Shown one piece after another: positions 17,564 to 26,451 of a stretch of 64,000 bases of DNA. This stretch comes from Vreelandella venusta (GTDB taxonomy: Bacteria; Pseudomonadota; Gammaproteobacteria; Pseudomonadales; Halomonadaceae): NCBI RefSeq assembly GCF_007989605.1, contig NZ_BJUL01000008.1, forward strand, positions 62,001 to 126,000, given 5' to 3'. The notes beneath the pieces were generated by a model. It saw only the letters and a list, made by a program, of their open reading frames with translations, made no database searches and was not told where the DNA came from. A program made the translations under genes and the position numbers. Within the stretch, counting starts at the first letter, position 1, and every line of letters starts with the position of its first letter.

Positions 17564-17746
17564 GGATCATCCTGCAGAGAGGTGCGTAGCGTGAAAAAAA
17601 ATCAACTGCCGATGACTGATAGTTGCAGTCAACGGCGCTGTCGCTTAGCGTTGCTGTAGGCGCTGTGATGATTAATACTTCTTCACAACACCCAGCGCGA
17701 GATTGCGCTACCTTTATCTTACCTGAACATGACATGGAGTTCGGCC

Positions 17747-18499
17747 ATGAGCCTCAACGCCAATAGTGCCGACATTGCCTTCACCTTTAAAGGTGGCATG
17801 CTGCCAATGACCGTCATGGAATTGAGCAGTGCTGACCCGGAACATATCCGAAGTCAGCTGGCTGGCAAGTTGTCGCAATCCCCCGCGTTCTTTCAGCATA
17901 CACCGGTTGTGCTGAGCGTGGAAAAACTCGATGAACCTCACTTGGCGCTTGAGCGCATTTGCGCGGTATGTCGCGATCATAAATTGCTGCCGGTAGCCGT
18001 ACGCGGCGGAGCTGAGCCGGTGCGTCAATCCGCCTGGGCTCTAGGACTGGGCTGGTTCGCCCCTGTTGAAGAAGGGCGGTCTAAGCTATTAGAGAGCGTT
18101 AGCGCTACTGCTGGCTCTGATGACGCTATAGAAGAGGTAGAATCTACCGACCAGGAAGAAGTGGTTGCAGTAGCAACACGTTTATTTCGCGGTACGGTGC
18201 GCTCTGGCCAGCAGGTAAGCGCATCAGAAGGTGATTTAGTGGTGATTGGGGCTGTCAATGCAGGCGCTGAGGTACTGGCGGCTGGTAGTATTCATGTCTA
18301 CGGAGCGCTTCGTGGACGTGCCTTGGCGGGTATTCATGGCAATACCCAGGCGGGTATTTACTGTCGAGAATTAGAGGCAGAGCTTCTTTCTGTGGCAGGC
18401 AATTACAAACGGTTAGAAGACATTGATTCACAGTTGCTTGGCCGTGCTACCGAGGTGCATTTTGCTAAAGAGCAGCTGGAAATTAAGCCGCTGGGTTAA
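17747..18499 (+). CDS. minC: septum site-determining protein MinC
   Basis: Inhibitor of FtsZ polymerisation, placed at the poles by MinD and MinE. The N-terminal FtsZ-binding domain (residues about 1-100, FTFKGGMLPMTVMELSS) is followed by a beta-helical C-terminal domain with Gly-rich repeats (GDLVVIGAVNAGAEVLAAGSIHVYGALRGRALAGIHG). The start chosen is the ATG at 17747, preceded by GGAG at 8 bp; an upstream ATG at 17729 has no ribosome site. 250 residues. It is about 157 bp before minD. Confidence 0.95.
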   Translation: MSLNANSADIAFTFKGGMLPMTVMELSSADPEHIRSQLAGKLSQSPAFFQHTPVVLSVEKLDEPHLALERICAVCRDHKLLPVAVRGGAEPVRQSAWALGLGWFAPVEEGRSKLLESVSATAGSDDAIEEVESTDQEEVVAVATRLFRGTVRSGQQVSASEGDLVVIGAVNAGAEVLAAGSIHVYGALRGRALAGIHGNTQAGIYCRELEAELLSVAGNYKRLEDIDSQLLGRATEVHFAKEQLEIKPLG

Positions 18500-18656
18500 T
18501 TCAAACGCATGAGCGTGTGTTGGTGCTTAATGCCTAGCGACGTTGCAAGCGCTATACGTTACAGTATGTCATGTTGTTGACATTGATGTTCCCGTTATGC
18601 GCAGTGCGACCCTTTAAACGCGCTCGCGATGAACGACTTCAAGAAGGAAGTAACTC

Positions 18657-19475
18657 TTGGCCAAAATTATTGTAGTGACCTCCGGCAAAGGGGGGGTTGG
18701 TAAGACCACCAGCGCTGCCGCTATTTCAACAGGACTTGCCCTGCGCGGTAAAAAAACAGTCGTCATTGATTTCGATGTTGGTCTACGTAACCTCGACCTG
18801 ATCATGGGCTGCGAGCGCCGCGTTGTTTATGACTTGGTAAACGTTATCCAAGGTGAAGCAGGGCTTAATCAGGCGCTGATTCGCGATAAACGCGTTGAAA
18901 ACTTATTTATTCTTCCAGCCTCTCAAACCCGCGATAAAGATGCGCTGACGCAGGATGGCGTAGAGCGAATACTTGAGCAGCTCAAACAGGACTTTGATTT
19001 TATCTTGTGTGACTCCCCCGCAGGCATCGAGAGGGGGGCGCAACTGGCTATGTACTTCGCGGATGAGGCGATTGTTGTCACGAATCCTGAAGTTTCCTCA
19101 GTGCGTGACTCTGACCGCATTTTGGGATTACTCGGCTCCAAGACGCGGCGCGCGGAACAAAGTTTAGATCCTGTTAAAGAGCATCTGCTGATTACGCGCT
19201 ATAACCCCTCTCGGGTAACGTCTGGGGATATGCTGACCCTTGATGACATTCGTGAAATCTTGTCTATTGATCTGCTTGGCTTAATCCCAGAATCCGAAGC
19301 GGTATTGCGCGCATCGAACCAGGGGGTTCCCGTCACTCATGATGCGGCGAGCGATGCAGGCCAGGCGTATTCTGATACGGTATCGCGCCTATTAGGTGAA
19401 GATATGCCTCTGCGCTTTCATGAAGTACAGCGTAAGGGATTGTTGAATCGTATGTTCGGGGGTGGTCGGCGATGA
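18657..19475 (+). CDS. minD: septum site-determining ATPase MinD
   Basis: Membrane-associated ParA/MinD-family ATPase that recruits MinC and oscillates with MinE. Deviant Walker [10 protein letters not shown] at residues 10-18 with the signature lysine K11. The C-terminal amphipathic membrane-targeting helix ([15 protein letters not shown]) is intact. The start codon is TTG at 18657, preceded by AAGGAAG; no ATG lies nearby and the family starts at exactly MAKII. 272 residues. It overlaps minE by 4 bp. Confidence 0.97.
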   Translation: MAKIIVVTSGKGGVGKTTSAAAISTGLALRGKKTVVIDFDVGLRNLDLIMGCERRVVYDLVNVIQGEAGLNQALIRDKRVENLFILPASQTRDKDALTQDGVERILEQLKQDFDFILCDSPAGIERGAQLAMYFADEAIVVTNPEVSSVRDSDRILGLLGSKTRRAEQSLDPVKEHLLITRYNPSRVTSGDMLTLDDIREILSIDLLGLIPESEAVLRASNQGVPVTHDAASDAGQAYSDTVSRLLGEDMPLRFHEVQRKGLLNRMFGGGRR

Positions 19476-19723
19476 AATTGCTGGAGTTCTTGAAGCGTGA
19501 GCGCAAGAAATCCGCCTCGGTGGCTAAGGAGCGTTTGCAAATTATCGTGGCGCATCAGCGCGGCCAGCGCGGTCAGCCAGATTATATGCCGCTGCTCGAG
19601 CGCGAGCTGTTGGAAGTCATTCGTCGTTATGTACAGGTCGATGATGATGCCATCCAAATTTCGCTGGATAGCGAAGACAATTGTTCGGTATTGGAGCTAA
19701 ACGTTACGCTGCCGAAAGGTTGA
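19472..19723 (+). CDS. minE: cell division topological specificity factor MinE
   Basis: Stimulates the MinD ATPase and drives pole-to-pole oscillation. 83 residues: N-terminal membrane-binding and MinD-contact segment ([30 protein letters not shown]), then the dimerisation domain ending in NVTLPKG. The start overlaps the minD stop (ATGA), implying translational coupling, as is usual for this operon. Confidence 0.97.
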   Translation: MKLLEFLKRERKKSASVAKERLQIIVAHQRGQRGQPDYMPLLERELLEVIRRYVQVDDDAIQISLDSEDNCSVLELNVTLPKG

Positions 19724-19882
19724 CGTTTCCATATGGAAGCAGCATAGCCAGTCGTTAAGCATGGCTATTCGCCAAGAGGGGCGGCGATAGGTGGTGCGGT
19801 TATGCTAGGCTTGGGCTTTTGTGCTCGCTTAGGCAAGTGGTTGGCTTGCGAGCGGGAAGCTACGCTCAAGGAGATTTCATCA

Positions 19883-21376
19883 ATGGCGCCACCTAATGCT
19901 GCCCCTGCCAGTTTTCTCTGGCATGACTATGAGACATTTGGTGCTGATCCGCGTCGCGATCGGCCAGCTCAGTTTGCGGCATTACGCACTGACGCCGAGC
20001 TTAATGAAATCGGTGAGCCGATAGAGCTCTACTGCAAACCTGCTGATGACTACCTGCCTCATCCTGCTGCTTGTCTGATTACCGGTATTACACCGCAAAA
20101 GGCGCAGCGGAAAGGCTTGCCTGAAGGAGAGTTTGCCCGTCAAGTTCAAGGCTTTATGAGCGAGCCAGGCACCTGCGTGGTGGGCTATAACAGTCTTCGT
20201 TTTGATGATGAAATCTCCCGTCACTTGTTTTATCGCAACCTGCTTGACCCTTATTCCCGTGAATGGCAAAACGGCAATTCCCGTTGGGACTTGATTGATG
20301 TTGTGCGTGCGTTTTACGCCTTGCGCCCCGACGGCATTGAGTGGCCGCAGCGGGAAGATGGAGCGCCTAGCTTCAAACTTGAGCACTTAACCGCGGCCAA
20401 CAATATTGCCCACGAAGGCGCTCATGATGCGGTAGCTGATGTCCGTGCCACCATTGCATTAGCGCGTTTGCTCAAAGCCCGGAACCCAAAATTATTCGAC
20501 TATTTACTGGGCATGCGCGGCAAGCGTGCAGTGGCCAAGCAGTTAGACTTGCCCAGCGCTAAACCGCTTTTGCACATCTCTCGCCGTTATCCTGCCAGCC
20601 GTGGCTGTAGTGCATTAGTCATGCCACTGGCTGAGCATCCGACGAATCCTAATGGCGTTATTGTTTACGATTTAAGCGTTGATCCTAGTGATTTGCTGAC
20701 CATGAGTGCCGAGCAAATCAGGGAGCGTGTGTTCGTTAGTCAGCAGGATCTTTCTGAGGGAGAGGTGCGTATACCGCTGAAAGTGATCCACATTAATCGC
20801 TGTCCAGTCATCTTTCCTGCGACGGTGTTAAAGGATGTCGACGGCCCCCACAAAGGTGAATACGGCGCGATCATTGAACGGTTAACGATTGATATTGATG
20901 CCTGTCGCGGCCATTGGAAAACGCTGCGCGAGGCCAGTGGCGTGGCGCAAAAAGTAGCTGAGGTATTTAACGCAGCCTACGAAGATGTGCCTCAAGACCC
21001 TGATTTAATGCTCTATTCCGGCAGCTTTTTCTCTGCGGCGGATCGCCAGCAAATGGAGCGAGCATTGGCAATGGATCCCTGGGATTTAGTCGGCCAGCGC
21101 TTTGCCTTTCAAGATCCTCGCCTCGAAGAAATGCTGTTTCGCTACCGTGCGCGTAGTTATCCAGACACGCTTGAGGGCGAAGAGCGGGAGCAGTGGGATG
21201 CGTTTCGTTGGATGCGCATTAATGATCCAGCCTTGGCGGGTTTTACGCTGAAAGCATTTGCGCGAGAAATAGAGCGTTACAACCAGCAGGTCCTGTCGGA
21301 TCGCGAGCGCCAAGTGTTGGAGGAGTTGGTGATGTACGTTGAGTCAATGATGCCAGCTCAGGCGTTTGATGCCTGA
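19883..21376 (+). CDS. sbcB: exodeoxyribonuclease I
   Basis: Processive 3'-5' single-strand DNA exonuclease acting in mismatch repair and recombination. DnaQ-type exonuclease motif I HDYETFGADPRRDRPAQFA near the N-terminus, motif II VVGYNSLRFDDE and motif III HDAVADVRATIALA, followed by the SH3-like and helical C-terminal domains. The start chosen is the ATG at 19883, preceded by AAGGAG, which gives 497 residues. A 27-residue upstream extension from 19802 is not conserved. It is co-directional with minCDE but probably separate. Confidence 0.95.
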   Translation: MAPPNAAPASFLWHDYETFGADPRRDRPAQFAALRTDAELNEIGEPIELYCKPADDYLPHPAACLITGITPQKAQRKGLPEGEFARQVQGFMSEPGTCVVGYNSLRFDDEISRHLFYRNLLDPYSREWQNGNSRWDLIDVVRAFYALRPDGIEWPQREDGAPSFKLEHLTAANNIAHEGAHDAVADVRATIALARLLKARNPKLFDYLLGMRGKRAVAKQLDLPSAKPLLHISRRYPASRGCSALVMPLAEHPTNPNGVIVYDLSVDPSDLLTMSAEQIRERVFVSQQDLSEGEVRIPLKVIHINRCPVIFPATVLKDVDGPHKGEYGAIIERLTIDIDACRGHWKTLREASGVAQKVAEVFNAAYEDVPQDPDLMLYSGSFFSAADRQQMERALAMDPWDLVGQRFAFQDPRLEEMLFRYRARSYPDTLEGEEREQWDAFRWMRINDPALAGFTLKAFAREIERYNQQVLSDRERQVLEELVMYVESMMPAQAFDA

Positions 21377-21379
21377 GCT
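21355..21379 (+). other. hairpin spanning the sbcB stop codon
   Basis: AGCTCAGGC and GCCTGAGCT form a perfect 9-bp stem around a 7-nt loop, with the TGA stop (21374-21376) inside the 3' arm. No U-run follows. It may protect the 3' end or act as a weak terminator. Confidence 0.4.
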
Positions 21380-21435
21380 GGTGGGCCTAGCTAAATCAAT
21401 ACTTAGTTAAGCGAATTTGTGTCGTTAGTGAGCAC

Positions 21436-24282
21436 TTAGTGTGCATCGCTAAACGGCACGCGCGCTTCCCGGTAGGAGGCGATATCACTGGGTGAGTCGC
21501 CAGGGTTGTAGCGAATATCTAACTGGTGCGACTGAAGTGTAGGCCACAGGGCCTGAAGTTCTTGTACGCTAACATCCAGCGCTAATGCGGCGAGTTGTTC
21601 ACGGCGATCAAAGTGCACGTCCTCCAGTGCTGTGGCTTGCCAGTAGCGGTTTGCCATGCCCTGTAGGCTTGTGTCTCGCTGGGTTAAACGAGAATGAACG
21701 GCTTGACGATGCGCTGCTAACGCCTCCTCGGTTAATGTGTCCAGACGCTCGCCTGCTGACGCCATAAAAGCGTCCATGCGCTCGGCGATCATGCTGCTCT
21801 CAACATCCGGCGACTGAACCACTAAAGCAATCCCCGGCGCTTCTAGCAGCGGGGAGTAACCTGCATTAACAATATAGCCAAGCTGCTCCTCGGTACGTAG
21901 TTGCTGATAAAAGGGCGTATCCAGCCATTGAGCCAGTACGCTGAGGCGAGCCTGCTCTTCAGCTGACGTGTCGCGACCCTGTAAATAACGCAGCACAAGG
22001 GACTCTTCGCGGCTGCTGTGTGGGTGAAGCACCTCAGGTTGATTGCTCACCTGTAGCGCTTCAAACGCAGGGATATCCTCACGAGTGAGACGTGGCGATA
22101 ACGCGCCGCGTATTATATTGGCCTGCTCTCGAGCCAGCTCTTTATCCAAATTGCCAACGGCCATGGCATCGATGTACAGCGCGTCTAAAAACCGTTTGCG
22201 GAAGTTTTCTAAGTGGTGGCGCTCTAACCGCTGGCTGGCATCAAGTAATTCAGTTGCTGACCATTGAGGGGTCAGTAGCGCTTCGCCTAGTGCGCGGCTT
22301 GCCTGCCCATAAAGCGATGCTTGGGGAGCGTTGCGCCACTCGCGCTGGAGCTGATAGCGCACACGTTCAAAAGCACTGGAAGAAATATCGGCGCGCTTAA
22401 GTTGTTCAATTGCCTGTTCTATCAGTGGCGTTTGTCCATCGCGCCAGCCTGAAAACGATAGCGTCATGCCACGCCCGTGAGCATAAGCGCTAAACGACTG
22501 ACCAGCTAACCAGGCTGGGTATAACGACTCGTTAAGGCTGTCATTAAGCCAGCTCGCTAAGAGGCGTGTGAGCACCGCTTCTTCAGCTGAATAGCTGGCG
22601 CTGGGGTGCTGGAGACTTACACGCCACTCAACGCTTGGCGTATTGAAGCGGCTATCTTGCATGTGCCATGCGGTAAACGACGGTGCATCAATCAACACTT
22701 CAGGGCGCTCATCTTGCCCCGTCTTAAGAGTAAGGTCATTGGCGATAAAGGGGTTGGGTTCCGGTAACGCTAGGCCTCCTAGCGCCTGTCCTGGCTGAGT
22801 GGGTGGCTGCTCTTTCCACTGGGTGTTGAACCAAGGTGAAACGGTATCGCTTTCGACATCTGGCGCAGAGTAGAAACGCAGCATGTTGTCTGGAGTCAGT
22901 GCATCGAGATACAGCTGCTGACGCTCACTATCCATGCCATCCATCCGGTAAGGTGCATACTGCACATCATCCACCGGATAACGAGAAAGGCTCATGGCTA
23001 AGCGGGTGGCTTCCTGCTGTGGTGCGCCATGCTGCTGAAAACGGAACGCTTGTTCATTCAGCTTTTTTTGTTCCTCGTAGCGCCACTCGGCTAATCCTTC
23101 CTCGCGTATCTGCTCAATGGCAGCAAATAGTGTGGCCTCAATATCGTCCAGTCGCTGTGCCCCGGCTGGCGTTAAGCTAATCGAGATCGTAAAGAGCGCC
23201 TCATTGCCGTCACCTCGTCCCACGCCCGCCGAAAGTGCATCTGCAAGGCCCTCTTTGCGTAGTGCTGCCAGTAAGCTGCCGTCGCCTTCATCGCCCAGTA
23301 GGTGAGAAATTAGCTGAGTCGGCTTGGTACGGTATTCATCGGTAGGATCAGGAATCGGAAAATAGAAACGTAGTTGGCGGCGATCCTGTAGCGACTGACG
23401 CTCAATGTAGCGGGGCAGCGTGTCGGGATCGACCAGCGACGTTTCAATGGTGGGAACGCTGAGGTCATTATCGGGAAGGCTTGCAAAGCGTTCGACAACT
23501 AATGTCTCAAGAGTATCGAGTGACTGAGGGGCAACAATGGCCAAGTTCATGACGTTGGCATCGTAGTAGCGATGATAAAAATCAATCACTCGCTCGCGGA
23601 GAGTGGCTTCACCCTCGGCTGGGTTGGCGAGGGTGTCACGGCTGCCTACTGCAAAGCCCGTCGTGGGATTGCTAGGATTTAGTAGCTGATTCAATACATC
23701 GTTTTCACGGCGGGACTCATCACGAATGCGCGCCATGTACTCAGAGTGGACAATATTCCGCTCGCTTTCTAAATGGTCGGCGTTAAATAGCGGCGAAAGG
23801 AAAAACTCGCTAAAGCGATCCAGCGCGCCTGGGAGAGCCGAAGGCTCAACATCAAAAAAATAGTTAGTGTCTTGCTGGGCGGTAAACGCGTTGTGGGAGC
23901 CTGCGTTATCAGAAATATAGCGCTGATAGGCATCGGACTGAGGGTAGGGTTCGGTACCTAAAAACAGCATATGCTCTAAAAAGTGGGCCAGCCCCTGCAG
24001 GTCGTCAGGGTCTTGGGCGCTGCCTACGCGAACGTTCATTGAGGCGGCGGCTTTATCGGCCTCTGGGTCGCTAACAAGCAACGCTTGAAGGCCATTTTCC
24101 AGTGTCAGTATGCGGTAATCGCGATCGTCAAAGGAGCTGATGATCGGCGTGATGGCGTCCTTTACGGGGGTGCCTTGAGCGAAGGCGAAAAAAGGCGTGC
24201 ACCAAGTGACGCCAATCACGACGCCGATGACGGCCTGCCGTACAGCATAACGGTTAGGCAGAGATTCATTAGATCGTAACAT
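21436..24282 (-). CDS. M16-family zinc metalloprotease (pitrilysin/insulinase type)
   Basis: Large periplasmic peptidase of the pitrilysin group. It has a signal peptide (hydrophobic run VIGVVIGVTWCTPFFAFAQG, cleavage near residue 36). The zinc motif HFLEH is at residues 100-104, within GLAHFLEHMLFLGTEPYP, and the distal glutamate region ERNIVHSEYM follows. 948 residues, matching the four-domain single-chain M16A class. It likely degrades peptides in the periplasm. It lies 8 bp downstream of the SRAP-like gene, so the two may be cotranscribed. Confidence 0.9.
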   Translation of the reverse strand: MLRSNESLPNRYAVRQAVIGVVIGVTWCTPFFAFAQGTPVKDAITPIISSFDDRDYRILTLENGLQALLVSDPEADKAAASMNVRVGSAQDPDDLQGLAHFLEHMLFLGTEPYPQSDAYQRYISDNAGSHNAFTAQQDTNYFFDVEPSALPGALDRFSEFFLSPLFNADHLESERNIVHSEYMARIRDESRRENDVLNQLLNPSNPTTGFAVGSRDTLANPAEGEATLRERVIDFYHRYYDANVMNLAIVAPQSLDTLETLVVERFASLPDNDLSVPTIETSLVDPDTLPRYIERQSLQDRRQLRFYFPIPDPTDEYRTKPTQLISHLLGDEGDGSLLAALRKEGLADALSAGVGRGDGNEALFTISISLTPAGAQRLDDIEATLFAAIEQIREEGLAEWRYEEQKKLNEQAFRFQQHGAPQQEATRLAMSLSRYPVDDVQYAPYRMDGMDSERQQLYLDALTPDNMLRFYSAPDVESDTVSPWFNTQWKEQPPTQPGQALGGLALPEPNPFIANDLTLKTGQDERPEVLIDAPSFTAWHMQDSRFNTPSVEWRVSLQHPSASYSAEEAVLTRLLASWLNDSLNESLYPAWLAGQSFSAYAHGRGMTLSFSGWRDGQTPLIEQAIEQLKRADISSSAFERVRYQLQREWRNAPQASLYGQASRALGEALLTPQWSATELLDASQRLERHHLENFRKRFLDALYIDAMAVGNLDKELAREQANIIRGALSPRLTREDIPAFEALQVSNQPEVLHPHSSREESLVLRYLQGRDTSAEEQARLSVLAQWLDTPFYQQLRTEEQLGYIVNAGYSPLLEAPGIALVVQSPDVESSMIAERMDAFMASAGERLDTLTEEALAAHRQAVHSRLTQRDTSLQGMANRYWQATALEDVHFDRREQLAALALDVSVQELQALWPTLQSHQLDIRYNPGDSPSDIASYREARVPFSDAH

Positions 24283-24290
24283 TATGGTTC

Positions 24291-24968
24291 CTATGGCACA
24301 GCCCAGCGCAGCATCGGCCCCACCGGGTGGGCGCAGGATGATGACTGATAGGCAGGATTATTAACATGTTTTGATACCGGAAAAGCGCCCAACAGTTCCA
24401 ATGGCGCAGGCATTAATAGCGCATTGAGTGTTTCAAGGTCGGTTGTCGGATCCAGCCAGCGCATTAACGTTTCTGGAGAGATAACGACAGGTAATCGGTC
24501 CGTCAGTGAAGAAAGGCAGGCGTTGGCGGGTACGCTGATCAGCGCCGTCGAATCAGTAAATGCGCTGAGCGTTGTGTGGTAACGGCACCATAACGCGCCT
24601 AGCAGTAGTGGCCCTCGGTTAACGTGAGTCACTAAATAGGGTTGCTTGCTGTGCGCTTGTATTTTCCAGACATAAAAACCGCTGACCGGAATAACACAGC
24701 GGCGAGCGCCAAACGCCTCGCTAAACATGGCGCGTTGATTAAGCGTTTCTGCTCTAGCGCAATGGGGCGCGTGGTCGAGTACTTTCAACCACGGAGGCGT
24801 GAGCCCCCAAAATAATCGCTGGAGCCGCAAGCGTCCCTGCTCGAGCCGTATTGCCGATACAGGCTGGCGGGGCGCTAAGTTGGGCGACTCGATAAGTGGT
24901 TCAGTATCCGTCAGCGAGGGCACAAGGCGTGATAGCGTGAGGCGCTGCACGTGAAGGCGTCCCGTCAT
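24291..24968 (-). CDS. SRAP-fold (YedK/HMCES-like) protein lacking the catalytic residues
   Basis: SRAP proteins shield abasic sites in single-stranded DNA through a thiazolidine link to Cys2. This 225-residue protein keeps the fold signatures (LFWGLTPPWLK, ARAETLNQRAMF, RRCVIPVSGFYVWK, SKQPYLV, DRLPVVISPETLMRWL, PVSKHVNN). By alignment to E. coli YedK from memory, Cys2 is Thr2, Asn75 is Cys70, Glu105 is Val100 and His160 is Thr156. The start at 24968 has AGGAGA 7 bp upstream and gives MTGR where the family has MCGR. Crosslinking activity is doubtful; DNA binding may remain. Confidence 0.8.
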   Translation of the reverse strand: MTGRLHVQRLTLSRLVPSLTDTEPLIESPNLAPRQPVSAIRLEQGRLRLQRLFWGLTPPWLKVLDHAPHCARAETLNQRAMFSEAFGARRCVIPVSGFYVWKIQAHSKQPYLVTHVNRGPLLLGALWCRYHTTLSAFTDSTALISVPANACLSSLTDRLPVVISPETLMRWLDPTTDLETLNALLMPAPLELLGAFPVSKHVNNPAYQSSSCAHPVGPMLRWAVP

Positions 24969-25157
24969 GCCTGTCTCCTTATGCGAAATTGGGGGAGTGT
25001 GAGGGTGCAAAATGGCGGGGTAACACATCAATCGGTCAAATGTCGTGTTTTAGTGTCGAAAACAGTGTTCGATGTAAGGTATCCTAGCGTATCCCTTGCT
25101 CACGCTAAAGCGCGATGAGGCATTCTTCCTGTTTGCCGTTGACCTTAAGAGATCGCC

Positions 25158-25772
25158 ATGGCCCGTCCTAGACAGCATGCGCCCGATGCCCTCCATGCGC
25201 AGGTCATGCACGCTTGTGATGAGTGGTTGGCTAAGCAGCCAGTCCATGGTTTGTCACTGCGTGCCCTGGCCAGAGAGGTGGGCTGCGCGCCAAGTACGCT
25301 GCTTAAATTATATGGCAGCTTTAATAACTTATTGCAGCACGTCAACGTTGAAACGTTGGCACGTTTACAGCAAACCATTACTAGCCTGGCAGAAGATGAT
25401 CCTGAGCCATGGCTACGCTCGCTAGCGCTTGCTTATTGGCGCTTTGCTGAGCAAGGCTGCTATCGCTGGCAACTGCTATTTGATTATCCACTGGCCCAAG
25501 AGGGCGAGCTGGATCAGCGCCAGAGTGATCTTATTGAAGCGCTGTTTACTCAGGTGGAAACGTCGTTGAAGCGGTATCAGCCAGCACTGGATGATCTTGA
25601 AGCGCGACGTCTTGGGCGCACCCTTTGGGGGAGCGTGCACGGCTTGGTGCAGCTTGGATTAAACGAGCGCTTAGGCTATTGGCAAGGTCAGCAGTTGAAG
25701 GTGGATGAGCTGCTGGAGCAGCTAATGAGTACGGTGTTAGCTGGCCTGCGTCACCGGGAGACGGCGACGTGA
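25158..25772 (+). CDS. TetR-family transcriptional regulator
   Basis: 204 residues. N-terminal TetR helix-turn-helix at about residues 28-55 (LSLRALAREVGCAPSTLLKLYGSFNNLLQHVN), then a helical effector domain with RWQLLFDYPL and a TetR_C-like LWGSVHGLVQLGLNERLG segment. It overlaps the acyltransferase gene by 4 bp (ATGA), so it probably forms a two-gene operon with it. The ligand is unknown; a lipid-related signal would fit the partner. Confidence 0.87.
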   Translation: MARPRQHAPDALHAQVMHACDEWLAKQPVHGLSLRALAREVGCAPSTLLKLYGSFNNLLQHVNVETLARLQQTITSLAEDDPEPWLRSLALAYWRFAEQGCYRWQLLFDYPLAQEGELDQRQSDLIEALFTQVETSLKRYQPALDDLEARRLGRTLWGSVHGLVQLGLNERLGYWQGQQLKVDELLEQLMSTVLAGLRHRETAT

Positions 25773-26440
25773 CGTGGTGGTTGAGAATGGTTCGCTGCGC
25801 GCTGCGGCGCGTTATTTATGTCGTTATGCGTGTGTGTTATCGGTTCTCTGTACACGGCCAAGAAAACGTACCTAAGCGCGGTGCTGCCTTGGTAGTCTGT
25901 AATCACGTCAGTTTTATGGATGCGTTGGTGTTAGGCGGCGGTAGCCCCAGGCCACTGCGGTTTGTGATGGACCAGCCCATTTTTGAGTCCCGCTGGCTAA
26001 AGTGGTGGTTCCAGCTCGTGGGCGCAATTCCGATTGAGTCTGAGCGGCATAGCCCTGGCGCACTGCGTCGAACCCTGGATGAGGTGAGTCACGCGCTTCG
26101 TGAAGGTGATGTTGTTATGGTGTTTCCTGAGGGGCGTATCACCCCAGATGGTGAGATTCACGCCTTTAGACGTGGGCTCGAAACCATTCTTGCCCGCGAT
26201 GATGTGCCCGTCATTCCGGCTGGTCTAGCAGGGTTATGGGGATCTTGGACATCGCACTACGGGGGCAAGGCACTTAAAAAATGGCCGTCACGTTTTCGTG
26301 CACCGGTCAGCTTGCACTTCGGACCGCCGGTATTGGTTCATGAGGTAGAGGGTATTGCGTTGCGCCGCTATTTAGAGGCTCGCGTGAGGGCGCTAAAGGC
26401 AGCGGGTGATAGCGAAATCACCCACCGCCAAATTGGTTAG
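25769..26440 (+). CDS. PlsC-type 1-acyl-glycerol-3-phosphate acyltransferase family protein
   Basis: Acyltransfer to lysophospholipid. The catalytic NHVSFMD (HX4D) block, a substrate-binding FPEGRITPDGE block and a VPVIPAGLAG block are present in the family order. 223 residues, with an N-terminal hydrophobic segment (LRRVIYVVMRVCYRFSV) for membrane association. It may be a paralogue of the main PlsC rather than the housekeeping enzyme, as it is linked to a TetR regulator. The exact acceptor cannot be read from the sequence. Confidence 0.85.
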   Translation: MTWWLRMVRCALRRVIYVVMRVCYRFSVHGQENVPKRGAALVVCNHVSFMDALVLGGGSPRPLRFVMDQPIFESRWLKWWFQLVGAIPIESERHSPGALRRTLDEVSHALREGDVVMVFPEGRITPDGEIHAFRRGLETILARDDVPVIPAGLAGLWGSWTSHYGGKALKKWPSRFRAPVSLHFGPPVLVHEVEGIALRRYLEARVRALKAAGDSEITHRQIG

Positions 26441-26451
26441 ACGGTCAGTCG

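Noticed and set aside
17714..18028. Minus-strand open frame over minC
   Set aside because: Shadow frame fully antisense to a well-supported minC.
21355..21379. Intrinsic terminator for sbcB
   Set aside because: The stem is perfect but spans the stop codon and has no following T-run, so it is listed only as a hairpin.
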